Positions 34,457 to 42,539 of a stretch of DNA of 64,000 bases are shown piece after piece. A program made the position numbers and the translations under genes. Source of the DNA: Rhizorhabdus histidinilytica (GTDB taxonomy: Bacteria > Pseudomonadota > Alphaproteobacteria > Sphingomonadales > Sphingomonadaceae); assembly GCF_900167915.1 (NCBI RefSeq), contig NZ_FUYM01000005.1, positions 345,684-409,683 on the forward strand, in the 5' to 3' direction. The notes under the pieces were generated by a model. That model was not told where the DNA came from. It saw only the letters and a list, made by a program, of their open reading frames with translations, and ran no database searches. How positions within the stretch are numbered: position 1 is the stretch's first letter; each line of letters begins with the position of its first letter.

Positions 34457-35232
34457 GCGAATCCCAGGTCGATCGACAGCCCCGGCCCGGACGCGGCAGG
34501 CGGGACGGCGCAGGCGTGCCGCGCGGCATCGGCGCGGGCGCGGGCGAGGATCGCCTGCGGCACGTCGGGGCGGTGGTAGAGCCGGTCCGCCTGGCCCAAT
34601 AGCCGCGCCTCGCCCAGCGTCAGGTCGTCGGGATCGGCCGACCGCAACCGGATCGGCACGATCCGGTCGGCCGCCTCGACATGATCGGCGGCGAGCCAGC
34701 GATCGACCGCCTCGGCCGCGCCGTCGCCGAGCGGATCGAGCGGACCGCCCTCGGCAAGAGCAGCGTCGATCGCGCGGCGGCGGCTATCGGCATCGGGCCA
34801 GCGGGCGCGCATGCGGGCCCGGGCGGCGGCGAGCGCCTCGGCCAGCGCGCCCAGCCCGGCGGGGAGCAGCGCCTCGATCCGCTGGCGCAGCGCCTTGGCG
34901 AGCCCCGCCGATCGCCCGCCGGTGCCGATCGCGAGCAGCACCGGATCGCGATCGACGATCGCGGGCAGGGTGAAGTCGCACAGCGCCGGCCGGTCGGCGA
35001 CGTTGACGATCAGGCCGCGCGCCTTGAGCCGCGCCGCCGTGGCGGCCGCCTCGGCCTCATCGGCGCAGGCGACGAAGGCGAGGCGCGCGCCGTGATCCTC
35101 GCCTTCCGCCTCGCCGACCGGCCGGCCGCCCGCGCGCTCGATCAGCCGCCGCTTCGCCTCGGCGGCATCCCCTTCGCCCAGCAGGACGACGGGCCGGCCG
35201 CGAAGATCGACGAAGATCGGCAGGCTGTGCAT
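34453..35232 (-). CDS. Precorrin-2 dehydrogenase / sirohydrochlorin ferrochelatase-like protein
   Basis: A 259-residue protein resembling the N-terminal half of CysG. The NAD-binding start is FVDLRGRPVVLLGEGDAAEAKRR, with VNVADRPALCDFTLPAIVDRDP and GTGGRSAGLAKALRQ as in CysG. Known enzymes oxidise precorrin-2 and insert iron to make siroheme for sulfite and nitrite reductases. After about residue 215, DDLTLGEARLLGQADRLYH looks like the first part of the CobA methyltransferase domain, which then stops. The other half of CysG is therefore missing. No cysteine synthesis genes adjoin. Confidence 0.82.
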   Translation of the reverse strand: MHSLPIFVDLRGRPVVLLGEGDAAEAKRRLIERAGGRPVGEAEGEDHGARLAFVACADEAEAAATAARLKARGLIVNVADRPALCDFTLPAIVDRDPVLLAIGTGGRSAGLAKALRQRIEALLPAGLGALAEALAAARARMRARWPDADSRRRAIDAALAEGGPLDPLGDGAAEAVDRWLAADHVEAADRIVPIRLRSADPDDLTLGEARLLGQADRLYHRPDVPQAILARARADAARHACAVPPAASGPGLSIDLGFA

Positions 35233-35317
35233 CGCACGCCTTGTCGCGCGCGGGCCGGCTTTTGCCAAGCCGCTTCGCATGGCAGAGGGGAGCGGCAACG
35301 CAACCGGAAGGATTCCC

Positions 35318-36313
35318 ATGGCGAACAAACGCAGGCTCGGCCGCTTCTCGATCAACCCCATCGGCCTCGGCTGCATGAGCCTCAGCCAGGCCTATGGCCC
35401 GCAGCCCGACGAGGCGGCGTCCGAACGGCTGCTCCACCGCGCGCTCGATCTCGGCTGCGACTTCCTCGATACCGCGGCGATCTATGGCGAGGGGCACAAC
35501 GAGACGCTGGTCGGCCGCACGCTCAAGGCGCGCCGCTCCGAATTCACCCTTGCGTCGAAATGCGGCTTCCGCGTCACGGCCGATAATCCGCGCGTCGTCG
35601 ACGGGTCGCCCGCCGCGATCGCGGAGACGCTCGACGCCAGCCTGCGCCGGCTCGGGCTCGACCATATCGATCTCTATTATCTCCACCGGCCCGATCCGAG
35701 GACACCGATCGAGGAGTCGGTCGGCGCGCTCGCCCGCGCAGTCGAGGCGGGAAAGATCGGCGCGATCGGCCTGTCCGAGGTGTCGGCCGACCAGCTCCGC
35801 CGCGCCCATGCCGCGCATCCGATCACCGCGCTGCAGACCGAATATTCGCTGTGGACGCGCAATCCCGAGATAGCGGTGCTCGACGTCTGCCGCGAATTGG
35901 GCGTGACCTTCGTTGCCTTCTCGCCGGTGGCGCGCGGCTTCCTGGCAGGGGCGTTCGAAACGCCCCGGATGCTGGGCCGCGACGACATCCGCTTCGCCAT
36001 GCCGCGCTTCCAGGGCGACGACGTTGTACGGAACCAGGCGCTCTACGGTCCATACAAAGCGATCGCCGAGGAGATCGGCTGCACCCCGGCGCAGCTCGCA
36101 CTCGCCTGGCTGCTCCATCGCGATCCGGCGCTCGTAACGATCCCCGGCACCCACCAGATCGCACATCTTGAGGAGAATATGGCCGCGAACGAGGTCAGCC
36201 TGTCGCCCGACCATATGGCCGCGCTCGACACGCTGGTGAACCAGGAGACCGTGTCGGGCGGGCGCTACAACGCCGCGCAGCAGGCAACCGTCACGACCGA
36301 GCAGTTCGCCTGA
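35318..36313 (+). CDS. Aldo/keto reductase
   Basis: A 331-residue NADPH-dependent aldo/keto reductase of the YakC/AKR13 type. The tetrad is visible as Asp51 and Tyr56 (DTAAIYG), Lys81 (LASKCG) and His123 (YYLHRPD). The cofactor end is IPGTHQIAHLEEN. The substrate is unknown. The ATG at 35318 follows GGAAGGA. It is a single gene, divergent from the siroheme gene. Confidence 0.92.
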   Translation: MANKRRLGRFSINPIGLGCMSLSQAYGPQPDEAASERLLHRALDLGCDFLDTAAIYGEGHNETLVGRTLKARRSEFTLASKCGFRVTADNPRVVDGSPAAIAETLDASLRRLGLDHIDLYYLHRPDPRTPIEESVGALARAVEAGKIGAIGLSEVSADQLRRAHAAHPITALQTEYSLWTRNPEIAVLDVCRELGVTFVAFSPVARGFLAGAFETPRMLGRDDIRFAMPRFQGDDVVRNQALYGPYKAIAEEIGCTPAQLALAWLLHRDPALVTIPGTHQIAHLEENMAANEVSLSPDHMAALDTLVNQETVSGGRYNAAQQATVTTEQFA

Positions 36314-36319
36314 CTCCGC

Positions 36320-36345
36320 CCCGTCATCCCGGCCTCCGCCGGGGT
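36320..36345. repeat. REP-like palindrome, CCGTCAT..CCGG family
   Basis: CCGTCATCCCGGCCTCCGCC followed by GGGGT forms a short hairpin (CCCGG...CCGGGG) between the convergent aldo/keto reductase and galU. Confidence 0.4.
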
Positions 36346-37214
36346 TATACCAGCGTCCTGATGAACGCCTTCACCGAATCGGCGATCTCGGGCCGTTCGA
36401 GCGCGAGGGCGATGTTCGCCTGGATGAAGCCGGCATTATCGCCGCAATCGTGGCGCTCGCCGTCGAAGGTGAGGGCGTGGAAGGGCTGGGTGCCGACCAG
36501 CTTGGCCATCGCGTCGGTCAGCTGGATCTCGCCGCCGGCGCCGCGCTCCCCCTTCTCGAGCAGCGCGAAGATCTCGGGCTGGAGGATGTAGCGGCCGACG
36601 ATGGCGAGGCGTGAGGGGGCGGTCCCCGCGGCCGGCTTCTCGACCATCTTGCGCACCTCGGTCACGGCACCCTCGGTGGCGCCGGGATCGACGATGCCAT
36701 ATTTGTGGGTCTGGTCCTCGGCCACCTCGAGCACGGCGACGACGTTGCCGCCCTTGCGCGCATAGGTGTCGGCCATCTGCTTCAGGCAGGGCGCCGCCGG
36801 GTTCCACAACAGCTCGTCCGGCAGCAGCACCGCGAACGGCTCGTCGCCGACCAGGTCGCGCGCGCAGGCGACGGCGTGGCCGAGGCCCAGCATCTGCTGC
36901 TGGCGGACGAAGGCGGCCTTGCCGGGCGACAGCCGGGTCGATTCGAGCTTGTCGAGGACGCTCGTCTTGTTCTTGGCGGCGAGATCGCTTTCGATCTCAT
37001 AGGCGGAATCGAAATAGTCCTCGATCGCATATTTGTTGCGGCCGGTGACGAAGATCATCTGCTCGATCCCCGCCGCGCGGGCCTCGTCGACGGCATATTG
37101 GATCAGCGGCCGGTCGACGACCGGCAGCATCTCCTTTGGAACGGCCTTGGTGGCGGGAAGGAAGCGGGTGCCGAAACCGGCGACGGGAAAGATGGCCTTG
37201 CGGACGGGCTTCAT
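36345..37214 (-). CDS. galU: UTP-glucose-1-phosphate uridylyltransferase
   Basis: A 289-residue nucleotidyltransferase making UDP-glucose from UTP and glucose-1-phosphate. The signature AGFGTRFLPATKAVPKEMLP (13-32) includes the catalytic loop, and VDRPLIQYAVDEA and GLGHAVACAR follow. UDP-glucose feeds exopolysaccharide, LPS-type and glycolipid synthesis, which links it to the surface glycosylation genes at 46-56 kb. It lies 65 nt downstream of lysA on the same strand. Confidence 0.95.
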   Translation of the reverse strand: MKPVRKAIFPVAGFGTRFLPATKAVPKEMLPVVDRPLIQYAVDEARAAGIEQMIFVTGRNKYAIEDYFDSAYEIESDLAAKNKTSVLDKLESTRLSPGKAAFVRQQQMLGLGHAVACARDLVGDEPFAVLLPDELLWNPAAPCLKQMADTYARKGGNVVAVLEVAEDQTHKYGIVDPGATEGAVTEVRKMVEKPAAGTAPSRLAIVGRYILQPEIFALLEKGERGAGGEIQLTDAMAKLVGTQPFHALTFDGERHDCGDNAGFIQANIALALERPEIADSVKAFIRTLV

Positions 37215-37279
37215 GCGGGCTCCCTCTATGGCGGTTCCGGGACGGCATGACGAACCGCCGGCCGGATATCCCTAAATCT

Positions 37280-38551
37280 TCACACCCACGGCGGAAGCTT
37301 GTCCGCCGCGATCAGCGCCTCGATCGGCTGCCTCTCCCGGACGACCGCCCATTGGTCCCCGCTCACCAGCACCTCGGGCGTCAGCGCGCGCGAGTTATAG
37401 GTGTTGGCCATCGTCGCCCCATAGGCTCCCGCCGTCATGAAGGTGACGAGGTCGCCGGGACCGACGGCGTCCATCGCTCGTTTCTTGGCGAAACTGTCGC
37501 CGCTTTCACAGATGGGGCCGACGATGTTGGCCGTCATTGCCGCACCGTTCGGCGTAACCGCACGGATATCGTGCCAGGCGTCGTAGAGGCTGGGCCGCAT
37601 CAGGTCGTTCATCGCCGCGTCGACGATGACGAACGGATCGGTGACGCCGGGCTTGACCCGGATCACCCGCGACAGCAGCACCCCTGCATTGCCGACGATC
37701 ACCCGGCCGGGCTCAAAGACGAGCCGCGTGTTCCAGCCCGCCGTCACCTCGCGCACCATCGCGCCATAGGCGTCGGGCAGCGGCGGCACCGGCTTGGCGG
37801 GGTCGTAGGGGACGCCGAGGCCGCCGCCCAGATCGGCGGTGACGATGCGGTGCCCGGCGGTGCGCAGCTCGGCGATCAGCGCGCCGATCTTCTCGAAGGC
37901 GGCGCGCGACGGGCCGAGGTCGGTGAGCTGGCTGCCGATGTGGACCGCGACCCCGCGGACGTCGAGCCCGGGCAGCTCGGCCGCGCGTGCATAGGCGGCG
38001 GTCGCACGGTCATAGGCGACGCCGAATTTGTCCTCCGACCCGCCGGTCGAGATCTTGGCGTGGGTGCCGGCGATCACGTTCGGGTTGATGCGGAAGGCGA
38101 CCGGTGCGCGCAGGCCCATCGCCGCCGCCACCGCGGCCAGCATCTCGGCCTCCGGCTCGGATTCGATGTTGAACTGGAAGATGCCCTGTTCCAGGCCGAG
38201 CCGCATCTCCGCCTCGGTCTTGCCGACGCCCGAGAAGACGATCTTGTCGGCGGGGATGCCGGCGGCGCGCGCGCGCAGCAGTTCGCCGCCCGACACCACG
38301 TCGGCGCCGAGCCCGGCCCTGGCCAAGGTCGCCAGCACCGCGCGGTTGGGATTGGCCTTCACCGCGAAGGCGATCAGCGGCCCCTCGGGCCCCGATTCGA
38401 CCGCGGCAAGCGCGGCCTTGAACACCGCGACATGCCGCTCGATCGTCGCGGTCGAATAGACATAGACCGGCGTCCCCACCGCTTCGGCGATCACGGGCAG
38501 CGCCACGTCCTCGGCGTGGAGGACGCCGTCCTTCAGGTTGAAATGGTCCAT
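37280..38551 (-). CDS. lysA: Diaminopimelate decarboxylase
   Basis: A 423-residue fold-III PLP enzyme that decarboxylates meso-diaminopimelate to lysine. The PLP lysine is Lys65 in AFAVKANPN, and the substrate Cys lies in GPICESGDSFA. DLGGGLGVPYD and EPGRVIVGNAG are also typical. It follows argH and the LptM-like gene on the same strand, the argH-lptM-lysA order seen in many proteobacteria. A 130-bp inverted-repeat element separates it from the LptM-like gene. Confidence 0.96.
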   Translation of the reverse strand: MDHFNLKDGVLHAEDVALPVIAEAVGTPVYVYSTATIERHVAVFKAALAAVESGPEGPLIAFAVKANPNRAVLATLARAGLGADVVSGGELLRARAAGIPADKIVFSGVGKTEAEMRLGLEQGIFQFNIESEPEAEMLAAVAAAMGLRAPVAFRINPNVIAGTHAKISTGGSEDKFGVAYDRATAAYARAAELPGLDVRGVAVHIGSQLTDLGPSRAAFEKIGALIAELRTAGHRIVTADLGGGLGVPYDPAKPVPPLPDAYGAMVREVTAGWNTRLVFEPGRVIVGNAGVLLSRVIRVKPGVTDPFVIVDAAMNDLMRPSLYDAWHDIRAVTPNGAAMTANIVGPICESGDSFAKKRAMDAVGPGDLVTFMTAGAYGATMANTYNSRALTPEVLVSGDQWAVVRERQPIEALIAADKLPPWV

Positions 38552-38580
38552 GTCGTTCCTTGGAAGCCCCGATTTCCCCC

Positions 38581-38710
38581 GTCATGCTGAACTTGTTTCA
38601 GCATCCACCGGGCCGCTGGGCTGGCCAGCGAAAATGGATGCGACGTCTCGGCCGGATATCGGAAGGCACGGTGAGAGAGTGGGTGGATGCTGAAACAAGT
38701 TCAGCATGAC
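38581..38710. repeat. Element with perfect 29-bp inverted terminal repeats
   Basis: Left arm 38581-38609 (starting GTCATGCTGAACTTGTTTC) and right arm 38682-38710 (ending GAAACAAGTTCAGCATGAC) are exact inverse complements, 29 of 29. They enclose 72 bp with its own small palindrome (CTGGGCTGGCCAG). The core GTCATGCTGA..TTTCAGCAT also occurs at 1051-1078. The size and ends are like a small non-autonomous element or a paired REP unit. Confidence 0.75.
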
Positions 38711-38732
38711 GGCAGATGGAACGCAGGGCGCC

Positions 38733-38978
38733 TCAGCCCGGCGGGGGCAGGTTGAAGCGGTCGTCGGGGCGCTCCTCCGATCGGCGCAGCACGTCGTCGC
38801 TGCGGCCGGGGCGCGTCTCGACCGGCGGGGTGAGCAGCGCCGGCACGTCGGGCTGGGTCGCGGCGGTCGCCGGCTTGGGCGGCAGGCTGTGCCCTTCGGC
38901 CGGGCGCAGCGCGTCGCGCTTGCCACAGGCGGCGAGCGCAAGCAGCGCGGTCGCGGCGAGGATGATGCGAATGTTCAT
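38733..38978 (-). CDS. LptM-like small lipoprotein
   Basis: An 81-residue lipoprotein: signal MNIRIILAATALLALAAC with the lipid Cys at 18, then GKRDALRPAEGHSLPPKP and a proline-rich tail. The Cys-Gly-Lys...Leu...Pro pattern right after the lipid Cys and the place next to lysA match LptM (YifL), reported in E. coli to aid oxidative maturation of LptD. The similarity is short, so this is inferred mainly from context. It lies 91 nt after argH. Confidence 0.75.
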   Translation of the reverse strand: MNIRIILAATALLALAACGKRDALRPAEGHSLPPKPATAATQPDVPALLTPPVETRPGRSDDVLRRSEERPDDRFNLPPPG

Positions 38979-39013
38979 GAGCCCAGTCCTACACGATCCG
39001 TTCGTGTCGAGCA

Positions 39014-39044
39014 CCTCGACTGCCTGCAAGGCAGGCGCTCGGGA
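39014..39044. repeat. 31-bp repeat with internal hairpin, inverted copy of 30899-30929
   Basis: The sequence contains the perfect hairpin GCCTGC-AAG-GCAGGC inside CCTCGACT...GCTCGGGA. It is identical over 31 bp to the complement of 30899-30929. The same flanks without the hairpin occur at 25113-25130. Confidence 0.65.
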
Positions 39045-39069
39045 TGAACGGAGCGTGGGGCCGGACCGG

Positions 39070-40446
39070 TCATCCCTCGATCCCCAGGGCGGCCTTGGCT
39101 TCGGCGATGCGGGCGCGGACCTGGTCGGGAGCGGTGCCGCCATAGCTCGCCCGGCTCGCGACCGAGGCGTCGACCGACAGCGCCTGGTAGACGCGCTCGT
39201 CGATCCGCTCGTCGATCGCCTTCAGCGCCTCGATCGGCAGCTTGTCGAGCGCCACGCCCTCGCGCTCGGCCAGCTTGACCGCGGTGCCGGTGATGTGATG
39301 CGCCTCGCGGAACGGGATATCGGCAATCCGCACCAGCCAGTCGGCGAGGTCGGTCGCGGTCGAAAAGCCCTGTTCGGCGGCCTGGCGCAGGCGGGGCACG
39401 ACGAACTCGACCGTCTCGATCATGCCGGTCATCGCCGCAATCGACAGGGCGAGCAGGTCGTGGGCCTCGAACACCGGCGGCTTGTCGTCCTGCATGTCCT
39501 TCGAATAGGCGAGCGGCAGCCCCTTCATCGTCATCACCAGCGCGGTCATGCAGCCGGCGATCCGCCCCGAATGGCCGCGCACCAGCTCGGCCGCGTCGGG
39601 GTTGCGCTTCTGCGGCATGATCGACGAGCCGGTCGAATAGCTGTCCGGCAGCTTGACGAAGCCGTAGGGCTGGCTCGCCCAGATGATGAACTCCTCGGCC
39701 AGTCGCGACAGGTGCAGGCTGAGCTGGGTCGCCGCCATCAGATAGTCGAGCGCGAAGTCCCGGTCGCTGACCGAATCGAGCGAGTTGCGGGTCGGCCCGG
39801 CGAAGCCGAGCGCCTCCGCCGTCATGTGGCGGTCGATCGGGAAGCCGGTGCCGGCGAGTGCGGCCGAGCCGAGCGGGCAGAGATTGAGCCGGGCGCGGGC
39901 GTCGGCGAAACGGCTGCGGTCGCGGGCGATCATCTCGTGATAGGCCATCAGATGATGGCCGAGCGTCACCGGCTGGGCGACCTGGAGATGGGTGAAGCCC
40001 GGCATCACGCTGGCGGCATGCTCCGACGCGCGGGTGACGAGCGCCACCTGCAGCGCGACCAGCCCCGCCTCGACCGAATCGATCGCGTCGCGGACCCAGA
40101 GGCGGAAGTCGGTCGCGACCTGGTCGTTGCGCGAGCGGGCGGTATGGAGCCGGCCGGCGGGCGCGCCGATCAACTCGGCGAGCCGCCCCTCGGTCGCCAT
40201 GTGGATATCCTCGAGCGCAAGATCGACCGGCACGCCCCGTTCGGCATATTCGGCGGCGACCGCGTCGAGACCCTTGGAAATCTCGGCCGCGTCGGCATCG
40301 GTCACGATCTTCTGCTTGGCCAGCATCGCGACATGCGCCTTCGATCCGGCGATGTCCTGTTGCCAAAGCCGCTTGTCGAACGGGATGGACGCGTTAATTT
40401 CGCGCATCACCGCGGCGGGCCCTTCTGCGAAGCGCCCTCCCCACAT
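39070..40446 (-). CDS. argH: Argininosuccinate lyase
   Basis: A 458-residue lyase splitting argininosuccinate into arginine and fumarate. The start [10 protein letters not shown], His153 in [10 protein letters not shown] and the superfamily signature [10 protein letters not shown] (273-282) are all present. The ATG at 40446 is chosen because it begins the conserved MWGGRF. Its start codon is only 16 bp from the start of the divergent thioredoxin-like gene, so each promoter must lie inside the other gene's 5' end. Confidence 0.96.
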   Translation of the reverse strand: MWGGRFAEGPAAVMREINASIPFDKRLWQQDIAGSKAHVAMLAKQKIVTDADAAEISKGLDAVAAEYAERGVPVDLALEDIHMATEGRLAELIGAPAGRLHTARSRNDQVATDFRLWVRDAIDSVEAGLVALQVALVTRASEHAASVMPGFTHLQVAQPVTLGHHLMAYHEMIARDRSRFADARARLNLCPLGSAALAGTGFPIDRHMTAEALGFAGPTRNSLDSVSDRDFALDYLMAATQLSLHLSRLAEEFIIWASQPYGFVKLPDSYSTGSSIMPQKRNPDAAELVRGHSGRIAGCMTALVMTMKGLPLAYSKDMQDDKPPVFEAHDLLALSIAAMTGMIETVEFVVPRLRQAAEQGFSTATDLADWLVRIADIPFREAHHITGTAVKLAEREGVALDKLPIEALKAIDERIDERVYQALSVDASVASRASYGGTAPDQVRARIAEAKAALGIEG

Positions 40447-40462
40447 CTTGTTGGAGTTGTCC

Positions 40463-41005
40463 GTGCGGCCGTTGATCGCCTGTCTCCTCGCTTTGGCGCT
40501 GGCCGCCTGCGATAGTAAACCGAACGACGCCCCGCAAGGCGGCGTGCCCGCCGAATCGGTCGGTCGGGTCGATATTTCGCAACGCGGCAAGGAGATGCCG
40601 GCCATCCCCTTCGCCGACGAGAAGGGCGGTCCGGCGACGCTGACCCAGTTCCGCGGCAAGCCGCTCATGGTCAACCTGTGGGCGACCTGGTGCGCGCCAT
40701 GTATCGCCGAGATGCCGACGCTCGACAAGATGGCGGCCGAGGACGACCGTTTCCGCCTGATCACCGTCAGCGAGGATCTGGAAGGCGCCAAGGTGATCGA
40801 GCCCTTCTTCAAGGAGAAGGGCTTCAAGGCGCTGACCCGCCACAGCGACCAGCAGAATGTGCTGATGACCGCGCTCGGCACCGAGACGCTGCCCACCACC
40901 GTGTTCTACGACGCCAAAGGCAAGGAGCTGTGGCGCGTCTACGGGATGATGGACTGGAACGGCGCGCCCGCGAAGAAGCTGATCGGCGACGCCGTCGGGG
41001 GATAG
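40463..41005 (+). CDS. TlpA-family thioredoxin-like lipoprotein
   Basis: A 180-residue lipoprotein with the lipobox LALAAC (Cys16) and a thioredoxin fold. The redox motif is Cys77 and Cys80 in [15 protein letters not shown], with the cis-Pro loop at [10 protein letters not shown]. It likely reduces periplasmic disulfides, for example in cytochrome c maturation. The GTG at 40463 has GGAG ahead of it; no ATG fits the signal peptide. This argH-tlpA divergent pair is common in sphingomonads. Confidence 0.9.
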   Translation: MRPLIACLLALALAACDSKPNDAPQGGVPAESVGRVDISQRGKEMPAIPFADEKGGPATLTQFRGKPLMVNLWATWCAPCIAEMPTLDKMAAEDDRFRLITVSEDLEGAKVIEPFFKEKGFKALTRHSDQQNVLMTALGTETLPTTVFYDAKGKELWRVYGMMDWNGAPAKKLIGDAVGG

Positions 41006-41035
41006 GGGGCTCCCTTCCCAGGCCGTCACCACCCC

Positions 41036-41110
41036 CGGCGGAGGCCGGGGTCCCCGGAGACGGGGTTCCGCGCCAGCCTCCCGTCATGCCGGCCTCCGCC
41101 GGCATGACGG
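41036..41110. repeat. Two adjacent hairpins, including a perfect CCGTCATGCCGG palindrome
   Basis: The first hairpin is CCCCGG...CCGGGG at about 41034-41050. The second, 41081-41110, has exact 12-bp arms CCGTCATGCCGG and CCGGCATGACGG around six bases, the best copy of the family in the window. It lies between convergent genes and could end transcription from both sides. Confidence 0.65.
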
Positions 41111-41120
41111 CGAGACGGTG

Positions 41121-41504
41121 TCACGGCATCCGGTACATCGCGCAGAGCTTGTTGCCGTCCGGATCGCGCAGATAGGCGAGGTAGAGCTTGAACGCGCCCA
41201 TGTCGCGAACGCCGGGCGCGTCCTCGCAGCTGGTGCCGCCATTGGCGACGCCGGCCGCGTGCCAGCGGTCGGCCTGCTCGGGCGAGTCGGTGGCGAAGCC
41301 GATCGTGCCGCCATTGGCATGGCAGGCGGGCTTGCCGTCGATCGGCTTGGTCACCCCGAACATGCCGTTGGGCGCCATCCAGAAGATGCGGTTCTTGCCC
41401 GGATCGTCGCGGCCCGGCTTGACGCCGAGCGTGCCGAGCACGGCATCGTAGAATTTCTTGGAGGCCTCGAGGTCGTCGGTACCGACCATGATGTGGCTGA
41501 ACAC
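41121..41504 (-). CDS. VOC family protein (glyoxalase/bleomycin-resistance fold)
   Basis: A 127-residue VOC-fold protein: FSHIMVGTDDLEASKKFYDAV at the start and LRDPDGNKLCAMYR at the end give the paired beta-alpha-beta modules. Metal ligands are suggested by His4 and a Glu/His set, but the substrate is not evident; it could be a lyase, dioxygenase or binding protein. The GTG at 41504 is preceded by AGGAGAG, which decides the start over the longer frame. Confidence 0.85.
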   Translation of the reverse strand: MFSHIMVGTDDLEASKKFYDAVLGTLGVKPGRDDPGKNRIFWMAPNGMFGVTKPIDGKPACHANGGTIGFATDSPEQADRWHAAGVANGGTSCEDAPGVRDMGAFKLYLAYLRDPDGNKLCAMYRMP

Positions 41505-41643
41505 GCGTCTCTCCTTTCGACAGGTGGTGCCATGGCTGATTGCACGAGCCCCAGCGCGATGTCGATGCCGCGATGGGCCCGCGAAGCTGCCCGTGCCGGC
41601 ATCCGTTCTTGAAATGCAACGATCGGCTGCCGATCTCTCTCCC

Positions 41644-42435
41644 ATGACGATACGCCAGCCCAGCTTCTACATCCCGCACGGCGGGGGTCCCTGCTTCTTC
41701 ATGGACGATCCCGCCGGCATCTGGACCGGGATGGAGACCTTCCTGCGGAGCCTGCCCGACCGGCTGCCCGAGCGGCCGCACGCGATCCTGATCGTCTCGG
41801 GCCATTGGGAGACCGAGGGCTTCCGCTTCTCGGCCTCGCCGCACCCGCCGCTGATCTTCGACTATTACAACTTCCCGCCGCATACCTATCAGCTGACCTG
41901 GCCAGCGCCCGGCGATCCGGCGCTGGCAGAGCGGGCCGCCGGCCTGCTGCGCGCTGCCGGCCATCCGGCCGCGACCGATCCCGATCGCGGCATCGACCAT
42001 GGCGTGTTCGTCCCCCTCAAGGTCGCCTTTCCCGATGCCGACGTACCGGTGGTCGAAATGTCGCTCGACCACGGGCTCGACCCGGAGGTCGCTTATCGGG
42101 TAGGCCGTGCGCTGCGCCCGCTGCGCGACGAAGGCGTGCTGATCATCGGCGCAGGGATGAGCTTCCACAACCTGCGTGCCTATCGCGACAACCGCGCGAC
42201 CGAGCCGTCGCTGGCCTTCGACCGCTGGCTGGCGAGCGCGGTCGAAGGCGATGCGGCGGGCCGCGAGGAGCGGCTGGGCGGCTGGGCCGATGCCCCCGCG
42301 GCACGCTTCGCCCACCCGCGCGAGGAGCATCTGCTGCCGCTGATGGTCGCGGCAGGCGCCTCCGATGGCCCCGGATCGCGCGTCTATGGCGAACTGGTGA
42401 TGGACACGATGATTTCCGGGTTCAGGTTCGATTGA
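41644..42435 (+). CDS. DODA-type class III extradiol ring-cleavage dioxygenase
   Basis: A 263-residue dioxygenase of the LigB/DODA group (YgiD-like 4,5-DOPA dioxygenase). Metal ligands are seen as His12 (YIPHGGGP), His54 (VSGHWET) and His229 (HPREEHLLPL), with catalytic His119 in GIDHGVFVPL. These enzymes open catechol-type rings. No other ring-degradation genes are adjacent, so the in vivo substrate is open. The ATG at 41644 has no strong ribosome site. Confidence 0.9.
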   Translation: MTIRQPSFYIPHGGGPCFFMDDPAGIWTGMETFLRSLPDRLPERPHAILIVSGHWETEGFRFSASPHPPLIFDYYNFPPHTYQLTWPAPGDPALAERAAGLLRAAGHPAATDPDRGIDHGVFVPLKVAFPDADVPVVEMSLDHGLDPEVAYRVGRALRPLRDEGVLIIGAGMSFHNLRAYRDNRATEPSLAFDRWLASAVEGDAAGREERLGGWADAPAARFAHPREEHLLPLMVAAGASDGPGSRVYGELVMDTMISGFRFD

Positions 42436-42539
42436 TGAGATGACGGGAAAGGAACCCGCGCCGCGCCGGTTCATTTTCCTGTGGCAATCGTCCGTGCGCT
42501 GCGCGATCGATCGCCGGGACATCCAAGGGGAAGAACCGA

